The position numbers and the translations under genes are program-made. Of a DNA stretch of 64,000 nucleotides, positions 55,685 through 64,000 are shown piece by piece. The notes under the pieces are model-generated. The model was not told the DNA's origin. It saw nothing but the letters and a program-made list of their open reading frames with translations, and ran no database searches. Every line of letters starts with the position of its first letter. The first letter of the stretch is position 1. The DNA is from Armigeres subalbatus (lineage: Eukaryota > Arthropoda > Insecta > Diptera > Culicidae). The stretch covers positions 31,037 to 95,036 of the forward strand of contig NW_026943359.1 in NCBI RefSeq assembly GCF_024139115.2. Reading direction: 5' to 3'.

Positions 55685-56790
55685 ATGTTTCGCCGAAGAT
55701 TTGGATATTATGGCACGTAACTTTAAGAAGAAGAAAGAGTACGATGGGCAGGGCATGTTGCAAGAATGGCGGACAGCAACTCTGCAAAGATGGTGTTCGT
55801 TTTCGATCCGGCAGGTATGAGACGGCGTGGAGCACAGCGAGCGAGGTGAGCTGACCACACACAACGAATTGACGAGCATGGGCCAAATTCGAGGATGGAG
55901 AGATGCGGCCTTGAACCATGAATTGTGGCGTTATATTGTTGATTCAGTGTTATCTGTTTAAATTTAAGCTAAATAAATTAACTTTGAGAAGATGGAAGAT
56001 GCCTTCATCAGGCTGAAGGGTGGAGCTAACTGGTTTCGATTAGTTATCAACACGTCGAAGACGAAGTGCATGATAGGAAGAAGTTCATGAGAAAACAACG
56101 TGAGCCACCCCCAACGAGTTTGTATCGGTGGTGACGAAATCGAGGTGGCCGAAAAAATCGTGTGCTTGGGCTAACTGGTGACTGCCGAAACTGATACCAG
56201 CAGATAAATTCGAAGGCGCATCGTGGCTGGAAACCGTACATATTTTTGGCTCCGCGAATAAAGTTCCAATCGAATAAACGCTCTGATCGAATAGAGTTCG
56301 CCGCCGTACTAAACTGACTATCTACAAAACGCTCATTAGATCGGTAGTCCTATTTGGACCTGGACGATGGTCATGGAGGACCCACCCGCACTTGGAATTT
56401 TCGAAGCGAAAGTGCTGCCTAACATCTATGGTGGGGTGCAGATGGCGGACGGTACGTGGAGGAGGCGAATGAATCACGAGTTGCATCAGCTGTTGGGAGA
56501 ACCATCCACTGCGGTGGGCTGGGCACGTAGTCAGAATATCGGATAGTAATCCGGAGAAAATGGTTCTCGATAACGATCCGTTGGGCATAAGAATGATAGG
56601 TGCGTAGTGAGCAAGGTGGATCGATCAGGTGGAGAACGACTGGCGGACCCTCCGTAAACTGCGTGGTTTGCGACGTGCAGCCGAGCCGAATGGAGAAGAC
56701 TTTTATGTCCTGCACAGGCCACTCCGGCCTTAGTCTGAGCCGGTCTGAGCAAATAATAATAATGTTATCACAGTTTTCTTAACGTTTTCT
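55685..56790 (+). mobile_element. RTE-type element B family, 5'-truncated, with a nested insertion
   Basis: Starts in the catalytic region of RT (FAEDLDIMARNFK), is interrupted at 55731-55979, and resumes with NFEKMEDAFIRLKGG, LVINTSKTKCMIGRS, RRRIVAGNRTYF-like and FEAKVLPNIYG-like words. It ends after CACAGGCCACTCCGGCCTTAGTCTGA with an AAATAATAATAAT tail. These match element B at 27209-28000. Many frameshifts. Confidence 0.8.
55731..55979 (+). mobile_element. RTE-type element A family 3' end, nested
   Basis: 249 bp flanked by AACTTTAAGAAG (55719-55730) and AACTTTGAGAAG (55980-55991), a 12-bp duplication with one later change. Content matches the 3' end of element A at 24812-25060: GGGCAGGGCATGTTGCAAGAA, TGCAAAGATGGTG, GCACAGCGAGCGAGG, CGAGGATGGAGAGATG, then GTTATCTGTTTAAA and an AAATAAATT tail. 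It is severely 5' truncated. Confidence 0.85.
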
Positions 56791-57180
56791 CTTAACATGC
56801 GTTCATAAAATATTACTATTCTTGCAACGATAATGAATGTTGGATTTGGAATGCACTTCTTCATTGATAAAATAATTATAATTGTTTAATATGATTCAAA
56901 CATTTAAACAAATTGAAAAAATAAATAACCAAGAAAATTTCAGTTAGTACCAGTCCAGATTCGCTACTCACTGCCTTGCTTGCTAGTATAAGTACCAACG
57001 CTTAGTAAACAAGAACATTCTTTAGTCGTGTCGACCTTCTTTAGTCCGCAAAAATAAGAAAAATTTTGAACAGCTTGTTCCCAAGAACCCCCCCTCCCAT
57101 GTGGCTATGCCACTTTATACATATGTACATACATAATTCTATATAGTCTATAGAAGCAGCATTTTTTATAAATTGTTTCC
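56791..57180. other. AT-rich interval
   Basis: No gene or repeat recognised. Confidence 0.4.
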
Positions 57181-57184
57181 AAAA

Positions 57185-57695
57185 AGAAAAATCCTCGCAA
57201 AGTCCCCGTAATAACCTTTAATCGTTATGTTAATTCGCCTAAAATCGCGAAGCCCGTAACAACCCCGGAATTGGGGAAGGATTTTCTTTGGGAAAGATTC
57301 CGTTTGGAATTGCAGAATAATTCCCTTGGGAATAACAGAATAGTTTGCGTTGGAATCGCGGAAGACTTCGTTTCGTTGGAAATCGCAAAATGATTCCATT
57401 CGGAAATGCCGAAGAATTTCGTTCGAAATCGCGAAAAGCTTCCCCTCGTAATCATTGAAGGATTTCCTTCGGAATCCACGGAGTGTTTCAATCAATACCT
57501 TGAAAGAATTCCTTCCGGAATGGCAGAAAGGTTGCATTTGAAATCAGAGGGGTTCCCTTTCGAACTGCATAAGAATTTCTACCGGAATTCAAATTGGAAG
57601 CGCAGAATTACCTTCGGAATCACAGAAAGATTCGCATTTGAATTGCAAAAGGATTCCATTCGGAATCGCAGAAGGATTTCTATCTGAATCCGAGG
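57185..57695. repeat. Diverged ~24-27-bp minisatellite (GGAATCGCAGAAGGATTTC)
   Basis: About 20 imperfect units containing GGAAT(C/T)GC(A/G)GAA and a GATT(C/T)C(A/C)TT word. ORFs on both strands here have a repeating composition and are not genes. Confidence 0.8.
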
Positions 57696-57760
57696 ATTTT
57701 GTTTTACATTCTATTTTACTATTGTAACGGGATAAATGTCATAAACTTTTTAGAACTTAC

Positions 57761-58163
57761 CTGATATCCATTTCATATCCTGGAAAATTCTGAACATCAC
57801 GAATTGGAATCCAGCCAGAATCAATATAAGTTTCGTTAGGAATGTTTACCATCAAACTGCGATTGCCGGATTATTTTCTGCAGTGGTCACGAAATGATTC
57901 CTTTCGCATGAAACTCCATTCGATCAGAATAATTTTATGTTACTTCACCGAGACCGTCTCAATTTTTGTAGGCCGTTTCAAAGTTACCGGACACAAGTCT
58001 TGGTCGAATCTGTAATCAAATATTGATATTAAAAATTAAAAGAACACTCACATTAAATAAAAACCTACCGGAACATGCAGATGTTTTCTTCAAAAAGAGA
58101 CCAACTCGTCCTGGCACAACACGATGCCGTCGAACACTTCAGAGCGTTTTTTCCTCCCTGCAT
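57761..58163 (-). pseudogene. Possible two-exon gene fragment with NUMOD4-like motif
   Basis: Exon 1 (58163-58069) starts MQGGKNALKCSTASC and ends at CCG|GTAGGT. Exon 2 (57856-57761), after ATCGCAG|, ends at TCAG|GTAAGTTC, a near-consensus donor. The two join in phase (31 codons plus 2 nt, then 1 nt). Exon 2 encodes YIDSGWIPIRDVQNFPGYEM, whose W-x-P-I..F-P-G-Y-E spacing recalls the NUMOD4 motif. No further exon was found, since the following sequence is minisatellite. It could be chance. Weak call. Confidence 0.25.
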
Positions 58164-58599
58164 CTTGCGGCGAACTATTCTGTGATCGGCCTTCTAGAAC
58201 CTCGGGTTTGTAGAATACGAAAGCAGGCAGGGTACGGACCAGCAAAAAATGGCAACGGCAAGAACACTTCCGGAAGCAACCCGACCCGGGCTATAGCCAT
58301 CTATAGATGCTAAAAGCGCACGACGACACGACAGTCGTTCAGATTCTGTCCGTCCATGAAGAGGGCCAACAAGCGGCCACGACCATCAATGGTGGATGAC
58401 TTTTTCAATAAAAATAGTTTTTTCACTAATATCACTAATTACACTATTAAATTTCACAATGAAGGAATATAATAATTTAAAATAGAAGCCGAAAAGACTT
58501 TTTTCGCACATTCACACGAGCTGATACAATTTAAACATGGCGCACCGCCAGAATTTGCTGAAGAATGATGTCAGTCTGAACAGTGTTGCGAGATTTAAA

Positions 58600-58888
58600 G
58601 TTACATTAACAATGTATGTGATATTACATCAATTTTGTGTAATATAACACCAAACTTATAAAATCGATGGGTTGCATTTATTTCTATGTAATTTTGATTG
58701 TTGAAAGCATTTAATATTGCACAATTTATATGTAATGCGAAACGATGATAGTGGTTCTGTGTAATTTGAGATGGGATGTAATATTACATTGAATCAATGT
58801 TATTTTGCATATTAAAATTTTGATTGCATCGGGTATTTTCGTACATCGTTAAGATTACGTCGATGCACATTACATTTTTTTTTGCTGT
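58600..58888. mobile_element. MITE-like right end (..TTTTTTTTTGCTGTG)
   Basis: Rich in ATGTAATATTACAT-type palindromes and ends ACATTTTTTTTTGCTGTG. It matches, inverted, the left end at 51838. A left partner close by is not clear. Confidence 0.45.
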
Positions 58889-59105
58889 GTGTGAATCAAA
58901 ATACGCTGAATATTTTTTATCGGAAAGTACAAAGTTCGTAATGGAAGCGAGTAGTTTCAAATTTGTTTAGTTTTAATCGTGCCTCGATCGTTAATGCAAA
59001 TAACTCCGTCAAACCTCCCAATAAAAAAATAATAATAATAAAAAAACTGCAAGATTTTACAAATGCAAACATTTTCGAGGGGTTGTAACAGAATAAATGT
59101 GTTTT

Positions 59106-59338
59106 AGCGGAACGGGACGTCCGCAGTGTTTGAGCGGAACGGGACGTCCGCAGTGTTAGAGCGGAACGGGACGTCCGCAGTGTTAGAGCGGAACGGGACG
59201 TCCGCAGTGTTTGAGCGGAACGGGACGTCCGCAGTGTTAGAGCGGAACGGGACGTCCGCAGTGTTTGAGCGGAACGGGACGTCCGCAGTGTTATGGCGGA
59301 ACGGGACGTCCGCAGGGTTAGAGCGGAACCGGAACCGC
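59106..59338. repeat. 27-bp minisatellite
   Basis: Eight to nine copies of GAGCGGAACGGGACGTCCGC plus AGTGTTW, nearly identical. GCGGA..TCCGC makes each unit a small hairpin. At 27 bp (nine codons) it is open on both strands, giving the NGTSAVLER and RSALTLRTS repeat ORFs, which are artefacts. It ends about 290 bp before the gag start codon of the gypsy element. Confidence 0.95.
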
Positions 59339-59627
59339 AATGTTTGAACGAAACTAAACATACCACTAGAACACCATGAAAATGTGAAACCTAAGAGAGG
59401 TATACCTCGGAATCATATTCTCCATGGTTATACTTTCGGCTATGTAATAAATGCTATAGCGATTAGCTTTTTAATAACTATGTTGGCTTTATAGTTTTTT
59501 TTCGCATCGAACTTATCATCCTCCTACTTTGTACTTTCCAATAGTATGCGCTTTCGATGACTACGAAACACAATATTGTACCGTAACAAAGCATTGTACA
59601 TTGCAGACTGAATCGAAATATCTCAAA

Positions 59628-61004
59628 ATGACAAGCAATGGCAAATATGTACGTGCTCCTGTTGCCTACGATCCGGAAGAAGAAAGTGACGAAGACATCT
59701 ATCAAGCCCGTTCACCAGTACAAAACATCGAAAACGTCTATTGTTCCAGTGAGCGGTATGAAGAATCAGAATCCGAAGTCGAACGGGACACTGAACCAAC
59801 AAACGTGCAGCAGAAGGGTGATATGAACGAACACGACACTCCAGGTGATGCGGCAAATTCGGGGAAACCTAGCGCTGAACCCAGTACGAACGATCGCCTA
59901 CAAAAGGTTGAAAACATGCTGGTCGACCTATCGCGAGCAATGAATTCTTTCCAAACGAAGGCATCCACCAGAGAAATTGACAATTCATGGGATGCATCGC
60001 TTGCCGTAACTTCCATGCCCTCCACAGTACCATCCAACATCCGTTGGGACAATATAAAATCATTTCCTAGCGGAATCCCCGCTAGCAAAATGTGGGAGGA
60101 GTGGAACCGCTATATCGAAAATTTCGAGATAGCGGCCACCCTCAACAACGCGAATGATCCAGTACGAAGATGCCAACTTCTATTCCTATCCGTAGGAGAA
60201 GAGCTACAGGGCATCATAAGGGCGGCCAAACTAAGACCTAGTTTGACGGATGCGAGCTGCTACTACACTTTCGTGAATAACGTCAAATCTTATCTTCAAT
60301 CAATGACCGACTCAGCGGCGGAGCACGAGGCGTTCTCGAATATGAGACAGGAGAAAAACGAAACCGCAATATCGTATCACGCACGACTGATGGGAAAGGT
60401 TCGATTGTGTGAATATAGCCCAACCGATCAGGACCGATTTGTGCGATCGCAATTTCTCAAAGGTTTACGCAACAAGGAGCTGGCGAAGGCAGCTAGGACG
60501 TTCGGCTACGATACAAAGTTTGTAGTACAGGCCGCAACACGCGACGAAGCATTCGAAGCCGAAAGAGCGGTTCCGGACCATCCGGAAGTATATGCCATCA
60601 CTCGTTCAAGCCCAAACCGTAGTGGACAGTACGACAGAAAACGTTCAAGGTATGATTATGAAGAAAGATCAGCACCAAATCGACAACGTTCAAGACAAGG
60701 TTACGAAGAAAGATGGTCAGCACCGAGCCGACAGCACGAATATCAGCAAGCGCACCGGAGAGAGGAACACCAGGAAGTATATCAGCGACGAGAGCTACAG
60801 GACCGAGGACGTCGCACTCGATGCCCGAGGTGTAATCGTTATCCTCATAAAAACTACCCGTGCCCAGCTCTGCAGAAACGATGTAATAAGTGTGGAGTCC
60901 GTGGGCACTATGCAGCGGCGTGTCGTAAATACCAGGTACAACAGGTCCTAGCGAAACGTGAGAACTCTCCAGAGGATCATCCCAGGCAGAACGAACAGGT
61001 ATAA
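59628..61004 (+). CDS. Ty3/gypsy Gag
   Basis: 458 codons from the ATG at 59628 (context TCAAAATGAC). The frame is open upstream but has no better Met. The N-terminus is acidic (PEEESDEDIY), then a capsid-like region about residues 130-330 (MWEEWNRYIENFEIAA, NMRQEKNETAISYHARLMGK, QFLKGLRNKELAK). A basic Arg/Gln-rich linker follows, then two CX2CX4HX4C zinc knuckles at about 399-412 (CPRCNRYPHKNYPC) and 419-432 (CNKCGVRGHYAAAC). It assembles the particle and binds element RNA. The stop codon lies six bases into an intron-like segment (60999-61092), so a spliced RNA would continue into pol. Confidence 0.9.
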   Translation: MTSNGKYVRAPVAYDPEEESDEDIYQARSPVQNIENVYCSSERYEESESEVERDTEPTNVQQKGDMNEHDTPGDAANSGKPSAEPSTNDRLQKVENMLVDLSRAMNSFQTKASTREIDNSWDASLAVTSMPSTVPSNIRWDNIKSFPSGIPASKMWEEWNRYIENFEIAATLNNANDPVRRCQLLFLSVGEELQGIIRAAKLRPSLTDASCYYTFVNNVKSYLQSMTDSAAEHEAFSNMRQEKNETAISYHARLMGKVRLCEYSPTDQDRFVRSQFLKGLRNKELAKAARTFGYDTKFVVQAATRDEAFEAERAVPDHPEVYAITRSSPNRSGQYDRKRSRYDYEERSAPNRQRSRQGYEERWSAPSRQHEYQQAHRREEHQEVYQRRELQDRGRRTRCPRCNRYPHKNYPCPALQKRCNKCGVRGHYAAACRKYQVQQVLAKRENSPEDHPRQNEQV

Positions 61005-61092
61005 AATACGCTGAGAATTACTATTTTGAAATATATATATACTTTCGTTGAATTGAAACATTAGCTCTTTTATTATATATCCTTCATTATAG
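60999..61092 (+). other. Candidate intron between gag and pol (94 nt)
   Basis: CAG|GTATAA at the left and TTCATTATAG| at the right, with a pyrimidine-leaning AT-rich 3' part. Phase 0 on both sides: gag codon CAG ends at 60998 and pol codon TTC starts at 61093. The length, 94, shifts the frame by exactly the change seen between gag and pol. It contains the gag stop. No inverted ends or target duplication argue for a MITE. Confidence 0.5.
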
Positions 61093-62907
61093 TTCGTCAA
61101 CGCCCTGTCTCTTGAAGACGTACTAGTCACTTGCTCTCTAGGAACTTCAACGAACATTAACTTCCTAATAGATTCTGGAGCAGACGTTAATGTGATCGGT
61201 GGCGAAGATTGGATCCGCCTAGAAAGAAACCTTAAATCAGGATTAGTTAAACTGAAATTTATCAAAAACCCAGATACAAAGAGCCTACATGGATATGGTT
61301 CAGAGTCCTCAATGATAATCGAACGCGTATTCGAAACACACATCAGCGTAACGGGTTCCAAATTGCCAGGTATAACGGCATCATTCTACGTTATCCCAAA
61401 AGGGCGAAGATCACTTCTTGGCCGGTCTACAGCTAACGATATGGGTCTATTGCAAGTGGGAAGGACCATTGGTAATCTAGAAACCGCCTCAAAGCCGAAT
61501 GAATTTCCCAAAATGCCCGGCGTAAAGGTGAACTTCAGCGTAGACAGAACAGTATCGCCTGTAAAAAACGCCTACTATAATGTGCCAGCTGCATTTCGTG
61601 AGGCAGCTAGGCGAAGGCTGGAAGAGATGGCGGATCGTGGAATAATCGAGAAAGTTTCGTGGGCCCCAAGTTGGATAAGCGGAATGTCGGCAGTCGCGAA
61701 GGGGAAAGATGACTTCCGCCTAGTAGTCAACATGAGGGCCCCCAATAAAGCAATTAATCGCGAATACTTTCGCCTTCCCCTTCTGGATGAGATGAAGGTA
61801 AAACTCCACGGCGCAAAGTATTTCGCAAAACTTGATCTAAGCAATGCTTTTTACCACCTGGAACTAAGTAATGAATCCCGGGACTTAACCACGTTCCTTA
61901 CCGAAAGCGGTATGTATCGCTTCACCAGATTAATGTTTGGGGTGAATTGCGCGCCTGAAATTTTTCAGCGCGAAATGTGTCGCATTCTGGCGGACGAGAA
62001 GAAGATTATTGTATACATAGACGACCCAGTCAACACAAACTCGTATATGAGGCTATATAAGATGCTAATGTGGAGGCCATATACCTACAAGTTGCATGGG
62101 GAAGTATGTATATAGCCTCCACTTTGGCATCTTATACGACATGATATACGATCTTGTATTGACTGGGGATGTCCTAATCTTCGCGGAAACTCTGGAAGAG
62201 CTGCAGGAAACAGTGAAGCGTGTCCTAGAAATATTTAAGGCTAATAATTTGACTCTAAACACCAGCAAATGCGAGTTTGATAGAACAAGCATCAAATTCC
62301 TAGGGCATCTAGTTGACCGGGATGGCTTTCACGTCGACAAAGAAAAAATCAAAAGTATCCAGAACTTCAGAGAGCCCATGACTGTCTCGGAACTCCGAAG
62401 TTTCCTTGGGCTGGCTTCTTTCATCAGTCCGCATGTGAAAAACTTCGCCGAAATCACTAGCCCACTATGGGCGGTCGTCACTTCAAAAAACTGGAGCTGG
62501 GGCCGTGAGCAAAGCAAGGCTTTTCAATGCGTTAGGGATCGAATCGTACAATGCTGCACGACACTCGGATTCTTCTCTGAACGCGACAAAACGATACTTT
62601 ATACAGATGCATCGCCTATCGCCTTAGGAGCGGTGCTAGTACAAGAGGACAAATACGGATCATCGAGAATTATCAGCTTCGCCTCAAAGTCTCTTACGCC
62701 AACTGAAAGGAATTATGCACAAAACCAGCGGGAAGCACTGGCGGCAGTTTGGGCCGTGGAGCATTATTCATATTTCCTTCTAGGAAGGAAATTCACCCTT
62801 CGCACAGACGCACAGGGAGTGAGCTTTATTCTGAATCGATCTCGCGAGGAATCGAAAAGGGCTCTTACACGAGCAGACGGATGGGCGTTGAGACTTAGTC
62901 CATACAG
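61093..62907 (+). pseudogene. Ty3/gypsy pol: protease, RT and RNase H, split by a MITE
   Basis: The protease motif FLIDSGADVNVIGG is at about 61159-61200. RT blocks: EEMADRGIIEKVSWAPSW, FRLVVNMRAPNKAINREYFR, KYFAKLDLSNAFYHLEL (first catalytic D), RLMFGVNCAPEIFQ, and the catalytic YIDD box at 62014-62025. There a 143-bp MITE splits the second Asp codon. RT then resumes (LIFAETLEELQETV, CEFDRTSIKFLGHLVD). RNase H shows ILYTDASPIALGAVLV, NQREALAAVWAVEHYSYF and LRTDAQGVSF. The frame is otherwise intact. In functional relatives this copies RNA into DNA. This copy cannot. Confidence 0.9.
62025..62167. mobile_element. 143-bp MITE in the RT catalytic motif
   Basis: Ends CCCAGTCAACACAA and TTGTATTGACTGGG. 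The two halves match over nearly the whole length, so the element folds into one long hairpin. It is flanked by GA at 62023-62024 and 62168-62169. Element plus duplication (145 bp) accounts for the change of frame between the two pol ORFs. Confidence 0.9.
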
Positions 62908-62970
62908 GTAAAACATTATATTCATTTGATAAAACCGCATGTACTATAATATTCCATCTGGGTGAAACAG
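62908..62970 (+). other. Candidate intron in RNase H/connection (63 nt)
   Basis: CATACAG|GTAAAACATT at the left, GGTGAAACAG| at the right. Codon phase 2: AG + G makes Arg and the frame continues as YDVEYIRGAENIADPPSRL, the conserved segment ending gypsy RNase H. Without removal there are in-frame stops at 62909, 62927, 62930 and 62963. CTATAAT at 62944-62950 is a possible branch site. The 3' polypyrimidine tract is poor. Confidence 0.5.
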
Positions 62971-64000
62971 GTACGACGTCGAGTACATCAGAGGAGCCGA
63001 GAACATTGCTGATCCCCCATCTCGCCTTTACGAAGGCGACGACCTCGCTTTCGATGACGACGCAAGCCCTTGGGAAATCGCCACTTTGGAGGCAAACGCC
63101 GTTGGGTTCCTCACGGAGAATGAAATCAAAACAGCCACTTCCGAAGATCATGATCTGCAGGGAGTTGTAAGCTCTCTCCGTTCAAACCGGTGGCCAGATA
63201 ATTTGCGAAAGTACCAACTAATAGAAAGTGACCTATCCATTCGGGATGGTTTACTAGTTAAAACAGGGTGTGTGGTTGTACCGGTGGCGCTACGAAAGAG
63301 AACACTGGCAATAGCCCACGAAGGTCACCCGTCAGCTGCAAAATTAAAGAGCATTTTAAGGCAGCGCGTGTGGTGGCCCGGTATGTCCACAGATGCACAA
63401 CAGTGGGTAGAGTCATGTGAAACGTGTGCTGTAAACGGCAAACCCGAGCGGCCACCCCCAATGCAGCGCGCATTCGCGCCAAATGCTGTATGGGAAACAA
63501 TTGCCCTTGACTTCAATGGGCCATATGTCCGATTCGGTGGTATTTCGATTTTGGTAATCGTTGATTATAGGTCAAGATACCTTATCGCACAACCCGTGAA
63601 GTCAACGGGCTTTGAGCACACGCGAAAGGTATTGGAGCAAGTTTTTGACCGTGAGGGCATACCGAAATTCATAAAAACCGACAATGGTCCACCATTCAAC
63701 AGCGATGACTACAGGTCCTATTGTACAGAACGCGGCATCACTCCACTGTTTTCTACGCCACTTTTCCCCCAGCAGAACGGCCTTGTTGAAGGGTACATGA
63801 AGCTGATCAACAAGGCGATGGTAAGTGCCTCTATTAATAAAACAAATTATATCGAGGAGCTACGTACCGCAGTGCACGCGCACAATGCAGCTACTCATAG
63901 CGTGACAAACTTTCCTCCAGAAGAAGTATTGTCGGGACGCAAGATCAAGAGAGGTCTTCCGTTGCTGGATTTCAAAAAGGTGTCTATAGATGATAAACTT
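62971..64000 (+). CDS. Ty3/gypsy integrase (partial, open at window edge)
   Basis: About 343 codons open to the last base. The zinc-binding HHCC module is AHEGHPSAAKLKSIL..ESCETC (about 63318-63428). The catalytic core has D at 63509 (ALDFNGPY), D at 63680 (IKTDNGPPF) and E at 63788 (NGLVEGYMK). The last two are 35 residues apart, the D,D35E signature. The core continues with NAATHSVTNFPPEEVLSG. It has no start of its own and is read as part of Pol after RNase H, either by splicing of 62908-62970 or as the tail of a frame broken there. It would join element DNA to the chromosome. Confidence 0.9.

Larger units (their letters stand above)
59341..64000 (+). mobile_element. Ty3/gypsy (Mag-like) LTR retrotransposon, runs off the window
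   Basis: Gag, protease, RT, RNase H and integrase in gypsy order on plus. RT and gag resemble the Mag lineage common in mosquitoes (FGVNCAPEIFQREM). No LTR or primer-binding site could be identified upstream of gag, and the 3' end is outside the window. Coding is well preserved apart from a MITE in RT and two intron-like spacers. Confidence 0.9.

Noticed and set aside
58917..59366. RSALTLRTS repeat ORF
   Set aside because: 27-bp minisatellite open on both strands.

Overview
The window looks like repeat-rich, largely heterochromatic insect DNA, most probably from a culicine (Aedes-type) mosquito. This rests on the mix of mobile elements: Bel/Pao, Mag-like Ty3/gypsy, and LOA-, RTE- and Jockey-type non-LTR elements, together with many short MITEs, several minisatellites and very little single-copy sequence. 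Species is an inference from family resemblance. No host gene is convincingly complete, and I found no bacterial operon, tRNA, rRNA or CRISPR. One run of 25 Ns (42500-42524) marks an assembly gap.

Layout. 1-1960: hairpin-forming 23-bp minisatellite with a large internal palindrome. 1961-6900: a dispersed satellite, pyrimidine-rich tracts and two MITE-like elements. 6922-8840: Bel/Pao gag remnant split by a hAT-like element. 9493-13990: decayed LOA-type element (ORF1 + EN-RT-RNase H) carrying a 122-bp MITE. 14985-15950: second minisatellite block. 16.7-21.45 kb: copies of a TATA-containing repeat, a unit with a histone-type 3' signal, and a LOA 3' end. 23.7-24.5 kb: inverted 17-bp minisatellites. 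24.4-30.6 kb: two RTE-type elements, one nested in the other. 31.9-34.2 kb and 40.2-42.4 kb: repeats with divergent TATA-type promoters and histone-mRNA-type stem-loops. 35.1-39.56 kb and 47.3-51.38 kb: two Jockey-type copies on the minus strand, each carrying insertions. 42.5-44.6 kb: LOA 3' end, then a Bel/Pao protease-RT remnant. 44.9-47.2 kb: five tandem ~465-bp satellite units. 52.9-55.55 kb: a 24-25-bp minisatellite forming a ~1.75-kb inverted array. 55.68-56.79 kb: another nested RTE pair. 57.76-58.16 kb: a weak two-exon gene model. 59.1-59.34 kb: 27-bp minisatellite. 59.63-64.0 kb: Ty3/gypsy gag-pol running off the window.

How it fits together. The window is a record of serial insertion. 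Paired copies and target-site duplications give the order of events at six or more sites, and in several cases an empty site can be read directly from a second copy. The most unusual signals are (i) repeats combining TATA/initiator-like divergent promoters with canonical histone 3' stem-loops and purine-rich downstream elements but no histone ORF, (ii) a gypsy element with two intron-like GT..AG segments that join flanking pol/gag frames exactly, one carrying the gag stop codon, and (iii) reciprocal nesting of two RTE families.
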